Shown here one piece after another: positions 21,506-32,439 of a stretch of DNA of 64,000 bases. This DNA comes from Toxonevra muliebris (taxonomy: Eukaryota > Arthropoda > Insecta > Diptera > Pallopteridae): positions 18,470,182 to 18,534,181 of the forward strand of contig OY829330.1 of NCBI GenBank assembly GCA_963691655.1, in the 5' to 3' direction. The translations under genes and the position numbers were made by a program. The notes beneath the pieces are model-generated. The model had not been told where the DNA came from. It saw only the letters and a list, made by a program, of their open reading frames with translations, and ran no database searches. Numbering within the stretch: position 1 is the first letter of the stretch; each line of letters begins with the position of its first letter.

Positions 21506-21909
21506 TAACCTTTCATTAGAAAGAGTTAGGTCAATAACCTCCTATCTGAGAGGTCTGGCAACGCTGTATTGTGCTAAAGTAAAATTTTTTGCGGAAAAAT
21601 AAAATTTCTCAAAATGTTACAATAATACTGATTTGTTAAAATATAAAAATAAAAGTCGAGCGTATAATAAGCAGAAACACGAACGAGGATCCAGATACAT
21701 AAAATTCCTGCTGACAAAAGCTTATCAAAGTACTCAAGCCGTTGCTCTTGCCTTGCTGTTTTTACATTAGAAAAATCTGAGTAAGCCCTAGTACTTAGTT
21801 ACAACAAACTACCGTTTAAGTTTTACCTATGAATAAAAGAGGTATCCAAGAGACTTCACCTGTACACTTTAATAGTGAAAAACGTTGCCCCAGTGGATTC
21901 AATAACAAG

Positions 21910-22720
21910 CATTAGTATTGAAAAGCTCGATGAAAAAATGCAGATCTGGCTAAGGGTCTCTCGTCAAAATCCGACTTTCAGTTTCTCTGTACAGAACTAA
22001 CGAGTTTAAAAGAAAAACATGAGCAGATTTCGGTAAAAGTAGTTCAAATAGAGAATAGTAACCGCATGCTGGAAGCTCAAATGGACAGGCTAATGCAGAA
22101 AAGCACAGAAACAAATTTATTAGTGCACTTGCCAATAAAGAACAACAAAGACGCGGTTGAAAGTGCTAAGTTCATTTGCAATGGGTTGTTAGACAATACC
22201 GAAGCAAACACAGACATTGAAGTCGCGTACAAAGTGCGAAGTCAAGATTCCAGTAAAGCAACTATAATAGTCAAAATGAAATCTCGTCACAGTGTTATAA
22301 ACATTCTTCGTAATGCAAACAAGCTAAAAGGAACAAAAGTCAGTACGGAAAGATTTGCCGCACAATGTTCGTCAAAGAAGGTTCGAGTTAGTTGCTATTA
22401 TGAAAGTTCTTCGTGAATTTCTGCCGTCTGTAAAAATTGTGTTGGACCGTATGTGGATGAAAAAATGTATTATTGGGATCTATACAATGGACTGAAATGT
22501 GGCATTGAGAATGGCGTGGAAGTAATCCAACGAACATTCGGTGAACATTTAACAACTTTATTACAAGAAATGCAAATACTCAACAACGGTATGTTAATGT
22601 TATCAAGAACTGACAATCAAGAAATATTAAGAGCAGATATCTCAAAACCAACCTCTGTACAGAAGTTGAATGGAATTCCAAGGGCGCGTTTACACGGGCC
22701 ATTCAATTGATTAGTACCCG
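21910..22720 (+). pseudogene. LINE ORF1: coiled coil plus RRM-like domain (frameshifted)
   Basis: From about 21985 the frame gives a heptad-rich helix (LKEKHEQISVKVVQIENSN, MLEAQMDRLMQK), then a compact segment IEVAYKVRSQDSSKATIIVK and VINILRNANKLKGTKV with the character of the L1-ORF1 RNA-binding domain. A one-base shift near 22350 continues as NVRQRRFELVAIMKVLREFL. Such proteins form RNA-binding trimers. The next frame 22453-22710 has no recognised domain. Confidence 0.6.
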
Positions 22721-22744
22721 TGTGCCAGATTAATGAAAAACAAA

Positions 22745-23500
22745 CGACACTAAAAGTTTTAAGTTACAACGTAGCTGGCCTAAAAAATAAGCTATTATTC
22801 GAAGAATTTTTTGATTATGTTAAAAAATTTTATATATTTTTACGCATATAGTAGATTATGATAGCTTTAATTTTAAGGCAATTTTTATACAATATGAATT
22901 AAAAAGTATACCTGCCGTAAAAACTAATTTGTATGGAAGAGCAAGCTGAGGAGAATTATTTGGTTACAGAAAACAACTAATAGGAGCAAATGTTGAGTTT
23001 AAGGCAATAGAGGAAGCTATTGTGCTTGAACTAAAAATTATCAATAAAATTTGCCATATAGTCCCAGTATATTTAAATTGTTGTCATTGGCAGCGAGATT
23101 ATGATAAAATATTAAACACATTAGGATCAACAGATTTAATATTAATAGGCGACTTTAATGGAAGAATAGGATAATCGCAAAATAATTTTTCTAGTGGGTT
23201 TGACTCACCATATATACAAGTGATGCGCAATTCAAAGGATGAGATCAGTGATGACTTTGATTGTCGAATTTTAAATGGTAGCTGTCAAGGTGATTTCCAT
23301 GGAGACCACACTTTTATCCGCGGAACAGCGTGCTCTGTCATTGACTATTGTTTTTTGTCTCGATATTGGATTTCTACACTCAGTGATTTTAGAATAGCAA
23401 TGAAAACATTCTCGGATCACATGTCTATCGAGGTTTATTATAAGATATCACCTCCTTATTATAAGATATCACCTATTATAAGAATCTACCACAATTAGCT
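22745..23500 (+). pseudogene. LINE endonuclease, degenerate
   Basis: The first block, near 22757, reads LKVLSYNVAGLKNKL, the start of an AP-type endonuclease. Near 23145 the motif LIGDFNGRIG is clear. The frame 23220-23498 carries GTACSVIDYCFLS and FSDHMSIEVYY, which match the closing D and SDH motifs. Many stops occur between the blocks. Confidence 0.75.
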
Positions 23501-23935
23501 CTATTGCCAAAATTATCATGGAATAATGGCTTTCGTGATTTATATCAACAAAATCTAAATGCAGAGCTTATTAGAGTGAGGGAGTATACTTCTGCTCACA
23601 GTATTAAATTATTGACGGCGATAATTAAAACAGGTGCTCCACAAAGCAAGCGAATGAGTGATAATAGTAGATTTAGAAAGCAAAACTGGTTCGATAAAGA
23701 ATGCATGTGAGCTAGGGATACTTTCTTTGCGTTTCTTAGACTACTGCGATCAAGTAATTCTATTTCATTTAAGGTAGTCTATGCTGAGGCCAACAAGTAT
23801 TTTTAAACTACCATGCCTTTCGAAAAAGCAAGCTTACAATCAGCGGAACATAGACATATTAAACGAAGCTAAATCCTCGGCATCATTCTGGAAAGCCGTA
23901 AAGGTCATAAATGGAAAGAGAAATGTTATCAGCCC

Positions 23936-25540
23936 ATGCTTACAAGCAACTTTGCTCAGAGATCATTTCAATACGCACCCCCTTTGATTAGTGATGAGCT
24001 CTTAGATGCTTCGATGACATTAGATGAAGTCCAGATTACAATTAATAATGCCAAAGCAAAGAATAAGGCACCAGGACAGGATCGGGTGCCAATCGAATTC
24101 TATAAGAATTGTACTATGGAATTTCTAACAGCGCTTACATCTGAATTCAATCGTATCTTTGACGCTGCGGATGCATCGGTAGGATTTCGCAAATCGATTA
24201 TATATCCGTTGCACAAGAAGGGAGACTATGAAGATCCAGCTAATTATAGGGGAATTTCATTTCAGTATGCGTCGTCTAAGTTGTTTGCCGCAATACTTTT
24301 TAATAGGCGTGCAATGTGGGTTGTAAACAAGAAAATTTTGCATGAATCCCAAAGTGGTTTTAGAAGGAAGTATTCAACTATTGATCAAATATTTTCACTT
24401 ATAAATATAGCAGAGATTTACAAAAAGAAGCACAAAAAACTGTATACTTTTTTCGTCGATTTTCGAGCAGCATTCGATACTATACCACGAGAACCACTTT
24501 TCTATAAGGTCTATCAAATTGGATTCTCAAAAAAAATCATTAACGTTTTAAGGGCTATGTATGAAAATAACACGGCGTTTATTTGGGATGGCATCCATTT
24601 GTCTGAGGAATTCCAAACGACAATGGGAGTAAAACAAGGATGTATTTTAAGCTCATTACTGTTTATTTTATGTATTAACGACATAGCAGATGCTATTAGA
24701 GGAGGAATAGAGATAGGTAAAACAAAAACTTCAGCACTGTTATTTGCAGATGATATGGCTATCCTAGCAGATACTGTTGAAGGTATGCAATTGATGAAAA
24801 ATAGATTGGAAATCTACTGCAAAAATTGGAATTTGTCTCTAAACTTATCAAAGTCGAAGATAATGATTTTCAGGGAAGGTGGAGGTAGATACTGCCAAAA
24901 AGAAAAGAAGGCATATAAAGGAGAGCAAATTGAAGTAGTACGTGAATATAAGAATTTAGGAGTCTTGATTGCATCAAATCTTAACATGAAGAAGCATTTA
25001 ACAGCCAAATTAACAGAATCAAAACGTGCAGTTGCCTCAGTTTGGAGCAGCTGCTTTAATAAAAAAAGCTTGTTGCACAGCGTGAATCAGAAAATATTTC
25101 GTGCAACAGCGTCCAATATTGTTCTTTATGGAGCTCAAGTATGGGGATACCGTCTATTCGAAGATGTTGAAAAGTTCCTTCGTTATTTTTTAAGGAGATC
25201 CTTTAAACTACCGAGTAGCTCACCCATCTACATAATGCACTTAGAGACAGGTATAGCTCCTCTATTTTTAGAATCTCTCAAGCTCCATTTGGACTACATA
25301 GTACGAATAATGGCAATGAATGAAGACAGGCTACCTAAAATAATCTTACCCCATATACTAGTGACCAGAGGAGTTTGCGTACAAGAGTGGGAAAAGTTAG
25401 CGTCTGATTGTGATTTGATTCTATTAGTTACACTTAATGATGATTTAGTATCTATAAAGAATAAGTTTAACAACCTACTAGAGAAAACTGGTCAAATTTA
25501 TAAGGGAAGCCCAGGCGTCGCAGCACAGATTATACTATAG
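23936..25540 (+). pseudogene. LINE reverse transcriptase
   Basis: The 534-residue open frame is intact through the palm: APGQDRVPIEFYKN, KSIIYPLHKKGDYEDPANYR, FRRKYSTIDQIFSL, FFVDFRAAFDTIPRE, GVKQGCILSSLLFILCIND and LLFADDMAIL (catalytic FADD at about residues 275-278). The thumb follows. The first Met is arbitrary, since homology extends upstream in a broken frame (23504-23987). The retention of 1.6 kb of open frame suggests a fairly young insertion. It would copy the element's RNA at nicked DNA. Confidence 0.88.
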
Positions 25541-25598
25541 TAGACTGAATCACTATTTACAGGAAAGAACTTATTTTCTTGATAACAAAAACATCGAT

Positions 25599-25898
25599 AT
25601 GATGAGCACGATTTTTAAAATAAGAGGTGAACTATTGCCTTTAAATTATATCCCTCACCGCCCGGAACTACCTATTCAGTGTAATATTTGCAACAGGAAA
25701 GAGAGTGAGGATGTATATCACTTTCTAGCAGTATGTCCTATTCTTAAGGAACTCCGTTATAACGCCTTTGGCGTACACACCCTCGAGTTGGAGGAAGCGA
25801 TAAGAATACTCAATGGCGACAGAGGTTGGGAATCTTTATATAGTTACGCAACGAAAGCTCTACGATATAGAAGCTGTATAGTTGAAGAAAACTTTTAA
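25599..25898 (+). pseudogene. LINE ORF2 C-terminal Cys/His segment
   Basis: This 99-residue frame lies one stop and one frame step after reverse transcriptase. It contains PIQCNICNRKESEDVYHFLA followed by VCPILKELR, a C-x2-C...H...C pattern common at the C-termini of LINE ORF2 proteins and probably used for nucleic acid binding. The AT-rich 3' UTR follows. Confidence 0.7.
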
Positions 25899-26092
25899 AA
25901 ACAAGAATCTTTTGAATTACGAAAAGCAAGCACAACAATAGGTATAAAATTGCTCTATAAATTTCCAAATGCCAGTCTGGTAGACGGCTTTCAGCCAAAC
26001 CAAAATATACTAAGAAATTGTATTAACAAAGAAATTGTATCTAATTATATTTTTTATGAATAAATAGTCTTCTAAACTAAAAACTAAACTAA

Positions 26093-26645
26093 CTAACTAA
26101 CCTCCTGTCTAGTAGGTGTCACAAAAGTGGGTTGATTCCCAATGTTTTGTATGTTCAACCCAGAAGACAGGATGTAGTTGAGAAGATGAGTCCCTCTCAT
26201 GTTGTATTTGCTGCTGCCCCAGATAACATTCTGTGCATTAGCGTCACAACATAATATTAGCCAAAAAATCCTTTCCCAGTACTCCACAAATTCAACAATC
26301 ATCTCTGGGCGTGGTGGTAAAATTGCATCGTATGGAAAGTAGGTAGAAGCAATCGTAAAATTTTTCCATTCTCGATTGCCTTGAAAATTCACCTTTGCAG
26401 CCACCATATCTTGGCCACAAAACTGACCAAGTTTGATGATTGTAAGATGAGAAGATGCTATAAGACAGGTTCTAGGTCTGTTAGAACTTTCATCATATAG
26501 AATCGTGCGCCCCCTTAACTCACCAAGTCCATAGATGCGTCCTTTATGGACCCAAGGTTCTTAGATTGTTGTTATGTAAGGGAATGTATGCAACATGGAA
26601 AGGCGTTTACATAGGAGTGCAGTAGCAGCCTTGGAATGTTAAAAA
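26093..26645 (-). pseudogene. LOA-like endonuclease, N-terminal part
   Basis: The minus strand reads HSKAATALLCKRL (with the first residues of the usual 'NLQHSKAAT'), EPWVHKGRIYGLGE, FTIASTYFPYDA, ILCCDANAQNVIWGSS and IGNQPTFVTPTRQEV, matching the family in order including catalytic Glu and DANAQN. One stop replaces a Gln or Lys near 26578. Further upstream 26645-26842 is an open, Ala/Ser/Asn-rich stretch that probably is the start of ORF2. Confidence 0.82.
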
Positions 26646-26880
26646 GTTATCTGGGTTACTGTAAGTCCACAGATAGGTTCCGCAATATTTGCAGAGTTAG
26701 AAGGCCGGGGTAGCCTCGCGTTATCATTGCCGGCAGCAGTAGGCATCACAGAGGTAGCGTTAATACTTTGGAAAGTATTAAGTCCCGTCTGCGCGCCAGC
26801 GCTGCCGAAGGTACTCTGATCGGAGTATTCGTACTCCGCTCAAATTTCAATCCTCCTGTTCTCCCCAATCGGGAAAAATC

Positions 26881-27840
26881 CACCTATTTCATATTCTTGA
26901 ATTTTTGGGTTGTATTCTTGAATTTTTGGTTGTAAACGTAAATCAAACTAAATATGTTCTGTTGGGTTGTTTTAGTTTCTGTCTCTAAAATATATGTTAC
27001 TATGACTAGCTCTACTTTGTTTATTGCTGGATTACTGTCAAAATTCAAAAGTTCGTGTTCCATTTCCAGAAGTTTTTGCTTGGCTTTGTGTTAATGCTTG
27101 TAATTTTTGACAATTGAAATCAATAGTAGAAAAACCGCGTAAAAGTAAGTTTGCATATTCAATAAATATCAATAAATTAGTAATGAATTTATATATATAT
27201 ATTAGATTTGGAACTGTAAGAATTTTGATGTGAAATTTTTCATTTAAAGAATGCTTTTTGAAAGAAAAAAATTTATTGGCGGCAAATATAATTTTTTCTC
27301 AGTTGAATCTAATTAAAGACAAAAAACGAAATTGCTTGCTGACTGCAACTGTTAATGCAGTAATGATTGGTAAGAAAAGCTACAAAAAAAAAAAAATGAT
27401 GCCTCCTTCTTGGTACCTTCGATTAAGCTGGTCCAAAATACCATAAATAACATTTTACTTTTTTTACCCGGTTTTGAGAAGAAAGAAGACAAGTTTGTTG
27501 TAGTTTTTTAATCCATATTGCTTTTTTTTATTATTATTTACTAAAACTACCGTTTGTTTCCAAAGAAGGAATATTTGGTTTTTAAGTATATGAATTTATT
27601 TTTTTTTCATAAATTTTGTGCTTTAAGTATGACTAAAGTTGTAACAGCTGTGAATATAAAAATGTATTTTTTTCTAATAAAATTTCTATACATTAGTACA
27701 ACTGTTTGCAATTATCTAAGACTCTAGATTCTGAGTAAAACTTATTTGAAAACTTGTAAGAAATTTTGAAAAATTCCTACCCTGTAAAGCAAAATCCTCA
27801 TCTTAAAAGGAAAAATTCCTCCCCTTAAAATTTTCAAAAC
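26881..27840. other. AT-rich interval without recognisable gene
   Basis: Only short frames without domain character occur. Homopolymer A and T tracts and a TA-dinucleotide run (27190-27204) are present. Nothing here is supported as a gene or a bounded element. Confidence 0.6.
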
Positions 27841-28600
27841 GGCAGCACTGCTGCGCGCCCACAATGTAAGAGATGGCAGCGCTGGCAGTATCGGTCTTCG
27901 TCCTCTCTACCTGAGCACGCCTGAAAGAAGCGTCTCATACTACGGTTTCTGTAGGAAGTATGTCAGTCATAGTTGTGACGTCTAGACTCATACCTACTTC
28001 ACAGCCCCTGACACCAAAGAAGAGTTGGTTTTAAAGATTACAACTCCACTCTCCCCCAGAATGCGCTCTCGGTCGTAGACTCGAAAGACTTTGTTTGGTA
28101 TTTTTTCGTTTTCGTCCGGTCGCCTGCTCCTTCTGTTTAACCAGGGCAAAGCTGTGCATACCGACGAATCAGAATACACGGCAACCTCTATAAAGAAAAG
28201 GGGAAGGGAAGGTAGGCCGTGGCAGCGTCCGATACCACGGCAAGGCCACCGTTACTCTCTGAGGTGGCTAGGTATCAGAGATGCTCCGTAAAAAGACTGC
28301 CTAATTTTTAACCCTGGAAAGCTAACGGAAGCGGACCCACCATAATGACTGCTTAAAATTAATTAAATTTATTGTATTTAGATAGCTGACCCGACTCCGG
28401 TGGCCTTCCACGATTACTCCCTTGGCTGCCACAATATCCAACAGGCACGGGTCGCATAACATCTTGCTTTAGGGAAGGCTTTGTATAAGTGATAGACCAC
28501 ACTTCCATCAGATCACTCAATTACGGCACGTATCGAAATACGTGTTGGTCCCCTTGAGTACCTGACAGTCTGACGGTAAATATCTTAATTTTTTCCAGAT
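27841..28600. other. GC-richer island of unknown origin
   Basis: The base composition rises sharply against the AT-rich surroundings, beginning around CGGCAGCACTGCTGCGCGCC and fading after 28590. Frames on both strands are short (61-66 residues) and show no domain I recognise. It may be the 5' UTR or an ORF1 relic of a LINE, since such regions are often GC-rich, but no direct match to other elements in the window was found. Confidence 0.4.
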
Positions 28601-28682
28601 TATTTATTTATTAGCCATGACAAAATGCATGAGCTAATTAAAATTTATGTTTTGTTTTTATTTGAAATAAAAAATTATGGTG

Positions 28683-29859
28683 CCGGACACCATTTCATCA
28701 ATTAGGGAAACTGCAATACAAGTATTGCCCTAAGTTAAGTTGTAAAAAAATTAGTTTGATTAAAAGAGATTTTACTAAATGTAAATATATATTAGCAGAA
28801 TTAAGTCTGGCTCGACCTAGGAAAAGGTATTTACTTTTCCAGAATCTTTGCTAGAAACACAGAAAATTATGTCATATATTAAACTTTTTACGTAGTTCAT
28901 TACCAGAGATTTTTACAAATTTTTCAATTCTTGCATATATTGGGTTCTAGAACTCCACCCAATAAGGTAGTGAACATATATTGGGAGTATGAATGACTAA
29001 CTTCATATCTATCATACGCGCCATTTTTTTTGACATTGACAGCTATTCTATCTCGAAGAGCGCCAAAAATACTATAAGAATTGATCTGTCAAATATTTTT
29101 CATAATTTTACAAAAGTGTTTTACTATATTTTTTTTATTACCTACTTACATAAACTTTTTTAATTTGACTTATCGCTGGCTAATGTGCTGAACTCCTATT
29201 TGTCCCTTTTCTACGTCATTCACTATTGCAACAAGCAAATCAACCAAAATTATTCAGAAATATGTTCATGTAAATCACTCTAAAACCAATTATTTCTCAT
29301 ATCTTATATCCAAATAATCTAAGATCAATAAAAATATGATTTTAAAAAATACTTTTGATAGTTTCACGTATTTATTTGATTTGTTTTTCAGTTACCCCAC
29401 CCAATTTTATCTAAATAATATTTATGTAAAGTATCGAAATCAGTAAAATTTTTTTTTTTTTTCACTTTTATCTAAATAATATTTATGTAAAGTATCGAAA
29501 TCAGTTAAATTTTTTTTCTTTTTCACTTTATTTTATTTAGCTTCTTAATTTTTAAATTATTATTTTTTTTTATTATAATTGAATAAATTGAGTAAAAATA
29601 TAATTAAATAATTCATTTGAATGATAGCAAGCAAATAGGTCAAACTATATAAGTAAGATTAAAACAAAAATCTATATTATTTGGTTACAGAAATATTAAG
29701 TACTTAATAATTTTTCTTTTAATTTCTGTCAAAAAATCATTAATCATAGCAAATTTTTTAAATAAAAAGTGTATTTTTCTGTGAAAAACCATCGTGTCCG
29801 GACTTAGACAACTGAGTGTCCGGACTTAGAAAAAACTATTTTTGGTGTCCGGACTTAGA
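28683..29859. repeat. CCGGACAC-bearing inverted and direct repeats
   Basis: CCGGACACCAT at 28683-28693 faces three direct copies of the 15-mer GTGTCCGGACTTAGA at 29794-29808, 29816-29830 and 29845-29859. The 9-bp core CCGGACACC / GGTGTCCGG is perfect between the first and last. It could be the ends of an old DNA transposon with a multiplied right end. Confidence 0.45.
29406..29527. repeat. Two-copy 61-bp tandem duplication
   Basis: The segment TCTAAATAATATTTATGTAA...GTATCGAAATCAG followed by a T-run is repeated once with period 61 and few differences. Confidence 0.85.
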
Positions 29860-30146
29860 GCATTATTAGTATTTTGCATGGCACCACTTTTAAAATAATT
29901 TGTAAATAATACTACTCGTATTGAAAAAATATTAGAAAATTTAGTTTATTTCTGTTTATTGATATATTTTAGTTCCATTGGTGCTTTCATTTCGAAGATT
30001 TACTGTATCAGCAACTTAGTTCATTAAAAAAGGTGATGCGGCCTTAGCTGTCCGCAGATAGGGCACTTTACGTTATTTACGAAATAAATTTATATATTTT
30101 TGTTTGAAAACATATTGTAATTAATTTTTTTTGTGATTTTCAAAGG

Positions 30147-30314
30147 TTCAAAGTCGTCAGCAACACAGCGCCGCGCGAGAATTTGGTGGCTCCAATGGAG
30201 CAAAATCGTGAGATCGCGGAAGGCATTGTATTCGGGATTGCTGTAGTCCTGGTGGTAGCTTTTAGTTTGCTGTCAATTATCGCCAATTGTCAAAACTGCC
30301 AATCATGTAAATGA
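30147..30314 (+). CDS. Candidate terminal exon: single-pass membrane protein with Cys-rich tail
   Basis: An open frame of 55 codons ends at TGA 30312-30314. It is clearly richer in GC than the flanks. Around residues 26-47 a hydrophobic helix EGIVFGIAVVLVVAFSLLS is preceded by charged residues (MEQNREIAE) and followed by a tail CQNCQSCK with three Cys in seven residues, a typical membrane-proximal palmitoylation or metal-type cluster. The internal Met at 30195 could start a 39-residue protein. A pyrimidine-rich tract ending TTTTCAAAG at 30135-30145 could be a splice acceptor, making this a last exon. No family is recognised. It could also be the C-terminus of an envelope-like gene or a chance frame; the composition argues against chance. 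Confidence 0.45.
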   Translation, partial: FKVVSNTAPRENLVAPMEQNREIAEGIVFGIAVVLVVAFSLLSIIANCQNCQSCK

Positions 30315-31180
30315 ATGCCTCCTTGGACAGACGGAAATTGTTTTTGAAAATTTTTAACTCCATCTTAAAAACATTGGAAACGTCCCTCAGTCTTCTTCGG
30401 ATTTACGTTATTTTCATTTGGTCTTCCTTGTCTGATGATTCATGGAATCATAGTTCGATGGAGCTCATTTTTCTTATTTTGAAAACCTATTAAATTCTTC
30501 AACAACACAAAAAAACAGTTAAAATATAAAAAATCTATTGCATCAAAATATTCAAAACAGTTAACTGTCAAACTGAAGCCACAATTCTATTTTACTCTCA
30601 GTCGATTAAATTACACAATACCAAAATTAAAATTTGTCGATTTGATTGACTACAGTCGATCGAGATACGCAATAGGACCCTATGGTTCACCACTGATCAG
30701 CGACACCAAAGTACACCAAAAATTAATATTTGCAAAAAAAAAAAAAAATAATAATAATTTAAATATCGCACGAGAAAATTCGGATTTACATTCTCGATAG
30801 TTTGCACAGAACTTAACGTAGTGGAACATAACCACTTACATTCAGCTACACACATTAACTTAATCGCTCACTATGTCAACAGGACACAATACAGTTTCTC
30901 AAAGAAACTGGCCTCTCAACGGGATATCATCATACTCATATATGTTTGGGTGGTCATAATTACACCCTGAACAAATCCCCGATCCAACTAATTGTATGAG
31001 AAATGGCGGCAATACATCTGTATTAATACATACCTGAGTCATATCTTTGAATTTTCATGTTTTTCGTAAATTTACAACAAATACACCTCTGCGTTCTCTT
31101 TCAGAAGTCTCTACAAACAAAGAATATGAAAGGCTAGAAAGTGCAACAGTAACATATTTAATAAAGCGCGATAGTTAAAT
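30315..31180. other. AT-rich interval, nothing assigned
   Basis: If the exon at 30147 is real, AATATAAA near 30513 could serve as its poly(A) signal. No other structure is supported; the 60-residue frame at 30311-30493 overlaps the candidate stop and shows no domain. Confidence 0.4.
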
Positions 31181-31189
31181 TTTTAACAG

Positions 31190-31830
31190 GCTGCTGTTAC
31201 CTGTAGAGACCACTGTTACCTGTAGAGCAAGCCAAATGCTTAGGTCTTATACTTAACATGAAACAAAGCATCCAAAACAGGGTGAAAAAGCATGACTCGC
31301 GCTCTGTTCCTCCATTGGAAATAGATGGGGCTCACAATTTAAAGTAGTTGTCTGCCTGTAGTTAGACCTATACTACTTTATGGTGTAATGGTATCTCTTG
31401 AAAAAAATGGCCACTGCAGGCATTTGACCAAGGTGCTGAAAATGGTGCGTCTGCTAGCAACAGGGGACTCAGAACTACACCTTTCAAAGCCCTATAAGCC
31501 ATGTCCACTTACTCCCCATGAATCTTGCAGGTAAATATACTCCCAAACGTACTCATGCTCTCACAAAACTAATGTCGCCATCCTATACCCCGAGAAGGTT
31601 AGACTCTCTTGCTTTTCTAAATACATCTTCTATTAACAATATGCACTGTGTATTGTCTGATTGCTGGACATGCCAGTAAATCAGGACCGCTCGCAATTGA
31701 CTTATTCAGAAGCCTCGATGAGGATGTAGGGGAAACTACTTCCCATTCTTCTTCAGCAACCTAGCTGAGCTCGACTCTGCTGACATCAGAGACTTTAATA
31801 AGTTTGTCGAAACTAAAAATTAGCTCAACT
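31190..31830 (+). pseudogene. LOA-like LINE fragment (reverse transcriptase end and RNase H end)
   Basis: Through several frames the + strand shows AKCLGLILNMK, RVKKH, a decayed LYYFMV segment and RTTPFKAL, which match the LOA block 'AKYLGLILDTK...RPILLYG...GALRTTPTKAL'. Near 31660 AGHASKSGPLAIDLF resembles the end of RNase H. A 15-bp duplication CTGTTACCTGTAGAG lies at 31194 and 31212. It is an old, truncated copy of the family seen at 18429-26880 and 37850-39970. Confidence 0.6.
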
Positions 31831-31967
31831 CTCCTTCAGTTAGTTAACTTACCTTGAATCAGTTCCTCCCTTCCATCCGTGTACAATTATAATTTGGATG
31901 GATCTGAAAAACTCTGATAGTTGTAATAGTACATGTTATTTGCATCGCAAAATTGCATTCTGATGCA

Positions 31968-32253
31968 CCATACACATTGACGACGGTACCAACACGAGTA
32001 CATTTATCAAATTATAAAAGCACATCATCTTATAGAGCCGACTATTTCGGCGACGGCACGACCACAATTTTAGTTGTCGTCAATTTAAATCTATTTCTAA
32101 TTTAACAAGCAACAGAGGAAGAAGAAGAGTTTATTTAGCTGTGTTTGCTGGTGGTGGTACCGCTTTCATTGTGTTTTAGTAGTCGATTACGTAGCAACAG
32201 TTGAAGCCGACGGAATTTCGTAGTCTTGTAACTGCTGTCGTCAATGTGTATGG
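31968..32253. mobile_element. MITE, 286 bp, 17-bp perfect TIRs
   Basis: CCATACACATTGACGAC at 31968-31984 is mirrored exactly at 32237-32253, and similarity continues a few bases inward. There is no coding capacity. A target duplication is not obvious, so the superfamily is open. Confidence 0.75.
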
Positions 32254-32439
32254 ACCATGAGGCGACAATTTAGTCAACGTTCTCTGCTACTGCATACATT
32301 TATTTCGATTACTTTTTACGGTTGTGCACATGTGTACTTTTTACCACGTTTATATTAACTCGCTTTCAATGGTGTCTGTCTGTCAGTCTGTTCGGTACAA
32401 AAAAGCAATATGACATATCTAAATTATATATAAATACAA

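Larger units (their letters stand above)
21545..26092 (+). mobile_element. Non-LTR retrotransposon, plus strand, inserted in the LOA-like LINE
   Basis: The insert is bounded by the direct repeat AACCTCCT (21537-21544 and ~26098-26105, extendable to 12 bp with one mismatch), so it is a late arrival. The layout is a 5' UTR, ORF1 (~21910-22720), endonuclease (22745-23500), reverse transcriptase (23936-25540) and a Cys/His C-terminus (25599-25898). The 3' tail is a repeated ACTA series. I could not place the clade; ORF1 looks L1-like, while reverse transcriptase style fits several animal clades. Confidence 0.82.
18429..26880 (-). mobile_element. LOA-like non-LTR retrotransposon, minus strand, 5'-truncated, split by another LINE
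   Basis: Minus-strand order: endonuclease N-terminal part (26645-26093), a + strand LINE inserted at 26092/21545, endonuclease C-terminal part (21505-21206), reverse transcriptase (21034-19640), RNase H (19633-19004) and a 3' end with an A-rich tail near 18429-18455. Having an RNase H after reverse transcriptase is characteristic of the I/LOA/R1-type LINEs; motif style (AYADDVACL, HSGITGNE) fits LOA. ORF1 is missing, and homology stops at about 26842-26880. Stops and frame changes are throughout. Confidence 0.82.
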
